From: Candidatus Altarchaeales archaeon
GTDB lineage: Archaea > Altiarchaeota > Altiarchaeia > IMC4 > SCGC-AAA252-I15
DNA: 7,493 nt
Assembly (NCBI GenBank): GCA_016867655.1
Contig: VGJA01000048.1
Span: forward strand, 1 to 7,493
Direction: 5' to 3'
The position numbers and the translations under genes were made by a program. Positions 6,072 to 7,493 of this stretch are shown one piece after another (position 1 is the first letter of the stretch; each line of letters opens with the position of its first letter). Under the pieces are notes generated by a model. That model saw only the letters and a program-made list of their open reading frames with translations, was not told where the DNA came from and did no database searches.

Positions 6072-6410
6072 TTACTGGCTGCTGCCTTGCACTATCCTGG
6101 AAGTTATCACGTCTATCAGTATTCCGTATATTATGCTGAATGCCAGCAGTATGGTTCCTCCTTGCCAGCCTGAGGGTATGGCGATGGCGAGCCCTATTAT
6201 CGCGCCGATTTTGGCCCCTCTTATTATCGGGCTTATCTTTATGCTGTCTGCGATGCCGATGAAAAATCCGATTAAAACCCGGTTGTAGACTATTGAAGCC
6301 AGTATGCCGGTGCTGAATACTCCGGGCATTGAGCTTTCGGTTCCGTAGGCGCAGAATAGTCCGAACAAGAGTCCGAGTAGTGTTGCGATGATGATTCTCT
6401 TTTTGGCCAT
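6072..6410 (-). CDS. Small four-helix membrane protein, Gly-rich
   Basis: A 112-residue protein with a basic N-terminus (MAKKR) and hydrophobic segments at about 6-23, 33-54, 65-80 and 84-103. The second segment ends in VLIGFFIGIAD and the third is Gly-rich (GAKIGAIIGLAIAI), suggesting tightly packed helices. I recall similar short proteins with this Gly-rich four-helix layout in archaea, but I do not know a function. It has its own TATA-like promoter and no Shine-Dalgarno site, so it is probably translated from a leaderless mRNA. It lies between alkD with its repeat array and the secreted-protein gene, all on the same strand. Nothing ties it clearly to either. Confidence 0.75.
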   Translation of the reverse strand: MAKKRIIIATLLGLLFGLFCAYGTESSMPGVFSTGILASIVYNRVLIGFFIGIADSIKISPIIRGAKIGAIIGLAIAIPSGWQGGTILLAFSIIYGILIDVITSRIVQGSSQ

Positions 6411-6430
6411 GTTTACTTATCTTACTGGTG

Positions 6431-6440
6431 GTATAAATAC
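6431..6440 (-). promoter_or_regulatory. TATA box for the small membrane-protein gene
   Basis: The minus strand reads GTATTTATAC, centred about 25-26 bases before the ATG at 6410, the leaderless spacing. The bases just upstream (AGAAGAAG, the edge of the tandem repeat at 6441) are purine-rich and could serve as the BRE. This means the repeat array ends exactly at the promoter. Confidence 0.6.
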
Positions 6441-6609
6441 TTCTTCTAGCCTTTCAGCCTCTTCTGCGTTTTCTGTTTTTCAGGCAAATCTCTTTATTCA
6501 AAACACATTTTTCTTCTAGCCTTTCAGCCTCTTCTGCGTTTTCTGTTTTTCAGGCAAATCTCTTTATTCAAAACACATTTTTCTTCTATCCTTTCAGCCT
6601 CTTCTGCGT
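6441..6609. repeat. 70-bp tandem repeat, 2.4 copies, built from the alkD 3' end plus spacer
   Basis: Bases 6441-6510 and 6511-6580 are identical. A third, partial copy (6581-6609, 29 bases, one mismatch at 6589) is the real end of the alkD gene. On the minus strand each unit holds the last seven codons of alkD (Thr-Gln-Lys-Arg-Leu-Lys-Gly) and its TAG stop, followed by a 41-base spacer. The single mismatch is synonymous (GGA in the gene, GGC in both copies). The units are strongly purine-rich on the minus strand. There are no variable spacers, so this is not a CRISPR array, and I see no stable hairpin or T-run typical of a terminator. Apart from the promoter beside it, the array fills the gap between alkD and the next gene. 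Confidence 0.95.
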
Positions 6610-7266
6610 CTGAGGACTCTCGAGTTCTCTGATTGCGTCTGCTGCAATCCATCTGGCAGCCTTTGAATCAGTCTTCTGTATCCTTCTGGCGGTCTTCAAA
6701 GCTTCTTTGTTCAGATTCCTGTTTCTCTTTCCGATGTTTCTTAAAGCCCAGTTTACCGCTTTTTTCACGAAGTTTCTTTCGTCTGTGCTGGCTTTCTCAA
6801 TCACTTTCAGCATTTCAACGAATTTTTTGTCTTCCATCTTTTTGTCGTGCCAGGCGAGGCAGGCTATCCAGGCAAAGGCGGTTCTCTTCACAAATTCTTC
6901 TTCTCTTTTGGACCATTCTAGAATCTTCTTCCAGGCGTAAGGCGTTTTTTCGAACAAGTTCATGCAAGTCTGGTCGCACACGTCCCAGGAATCAAAGTCT
7001 TTAACCCATTCTTCCAACTGTCTTTCAGAGACTTTTTCAGGCTCGTCAATCATTGAAGCCAGCATTCTGGCCTCCTGGATTTTAGTATCCCACAATTCCA
7101 GCGCTAGATTGTGGTTTTTGCCAATCTTCTTTGCCAGAGCCCTCATGTCAGGAACTGAAACTCCCAATCTTCCCTTGGAAGTCATTCCGAACTTGGCCAT
7201 GCCTTCCAACTGGTCTCTCCTGGCCTTGGACTTAAGCTCCCTGATGACGCCGTCTGCTGAATGCAT
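6586..7266 (-). CDS. alkD: DNA alkylation repair protein, AlkD-type HEAT-repeat glycosylase
   Basis: This 226-residue, all-helical protein matches the AlkD family, which removes positively charged alkylated bases (such as N3- and N7-methylpurines) without flipping them out. The length fits Bacillus cereus AlkD (about 237). Visible family signatures are ARMLAS (66-71), FDSWDVCDQ (91-99), FVKRTAFAWIA (125-135), NFVKKAVNWALRNIGKRN (165-182) and ARWIAADAIREL (205-216). Trp94 and Asp98 have the spacing of the catalytic Trp109/Asp113 pair in B. cereus AlkD. The start ATG at 7266 is the first in frame and gives a normal N-terminus. The gene stands alone, transcribed away from the right-edge gene. 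Its last 29 bases are copied twice downstream in the 70-bp repeat. It is a soluble intracellular repair enzyme with no functional link to the sulfur/phosphoester operon. Confidence 0.9.
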   Translation of the reverse strand: MHSADGVIRELKSKARRDQLEGMAKFGMTSKGRLGVSVPDMRALAKKIGKNHNLALELWDTKIQEARMLASMIDEPEKVSERQLEEWVKDFDSWDVCDQTCMNLFEKTPYAWKKILEWSKREEEFVKRTAFAWIACLAWHDKKMEDKKFVEMLKVIEKASTDERNFVKKAVNWALRNIGKRNRNLNKEALKTARRIQKTDSKAARWIAADAIRELESPQTQKRLKG

Positions 7267-7298
7267 CTTACTATACTACCAAAAATTGGACTGGAAAC

Positions 7299-7308
7299 TT
7301 AAATATAA
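7299..7308. promoter_or_regulatory. TATA-like element in the divergent alkD / right-edge gene interval
   Basis: TTAAATATAA on the plus strand reads TTATATTTAA on the minus strand, so it is TATA-like in both directions. Its centre is about 30 bases before the plus-strand ATG at 7334 and about 37 before the alkD ATG at 7266. It would serve the plus gene with a leader of a few bases, and alkD with a leader of about ten. No other TATA-like element is evident in 7267-7333. One box may serve both genes or only one. Confidence 0.4.
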
Positions 7309-7333
7309 CCTAAGGATGTCTAATGTATTGTGC

Positions 7334-7493
7334 ATGGAAAGGATTACCGACCCGCCGTCTGGGGGGCCAAAGGTTGTCAGCCAGCCTTCATTGCAGGCTT
7401 TGATGTGGGAGTTTGAGAAGAAAAAGCCTGGAGAGCAGATTGAATTGCTTGAAAGTCTTAAACCTATGGTGAGTAAGCCTTTTGGGAGTGGAG
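7334..7493 (+). CDS. Unidentified protein, N-terminal part (cut by right edge)
   Basis: A plus-strand frame opens at ATG 7334 and stays open to the window end (53 codons). It reads MERITDPPSGGPKVVSQPSL, then a polar, charged helix-like stretch (WEFEKKKPGEQIELLESLKP). It looks like a soluble cytoplasmic protein. There is no signal peptide, membrane helix or motif that I recognise. An in-frame ATG at 7316 is an alternative start adding six residues, but the TATA-like element at 7299-7308 would then be too close. It is the only gene here on the plus strand and is divergent from alkD. Whether it belongs to another operon to the right cannot be seen. Confidence 0.6.
   Translation, partial: MERITDPPSGGPKVVSQPSLQALMWEFEKKKPGEQIELLESLKPMVSKPFGSG

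Noticed and set aside
6441..6609. CRISPR-like array or rho-independent-style terminator
   Set aside because: The units are strictly tandem with no unique spacers. The transcribed strand lacks a stable hairpin followed by a T-run.

Overview
The window looks archaeal, most likely from a small-genome DPANN-type archaeon (inference). Three lines of evidence support this. Several genes have an A/T-rich TATA-like box centred about 25-27 bases before the start codon with almost no leader, which is the archaeal leaderless arrangement. The Shine-Dalgarno-like sites resemble GGAGGTGAT. The secreted protein carries Cys-rich repeats of a kind I associate with uncultivated archaea. Nearly every gene is on the minus strand; only the right-edge gene reads plus. 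I see no tRNA, rRNA, CRISPR array, transposase or phage gene.

Left to right: 1-78 is the start of a minus-strand gene running off the left edge (predicted membrane protein). Positions 79-184 are a perfect 53-bp tandem duplication. Positions 166-4348 form a compact four-gene minus-strand operon, in transcription order: an alkaline-phosphatase-superfamily phosphodiesterase, a CysD-like PP-loop protein, a 64-residue YIDPGTG membrane protein, and a membrane-anchored sulfatase-fold protein with Thr in place of the formylglycine Cys/Ser. Junctions are a 4-base overlap, a 1-base gap and a 25-base gap. Positions 4386-6021 hold a second minus-strand unit: a secreted Cys-rich protein, then a four-helix membrane protein 13 bases downstream. 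Positions 6072-6410 encode another small membrane protein with its own promoter. Positions 6441-6609 are a 70-bp tandem repeat (2.4 copies), abutting the AlkD-type DNA alkylation repair gene at 6586-7266. A divergent promoter region separates alkD from a plus-strand gene cut by the right edge.

The operon pairs two hydrolase or transferase-like enzymes facing the outside of the cell with one predicted cytoplasmic nucleotide-activating PP-loop enzyme. A role in making or trimming sulfated or phosphorylated surface molecules is a reasonable guess but is not shown by sequence. The most notable points are the CysD-like protein, which carries an APS-reductase-style CC...CxxC cysteine set and appears to lack the CysN-side insertion, and the two independent tandem duplications, each of which copies the last codons and stop of a gene together with the adjoining intergenic DNA.
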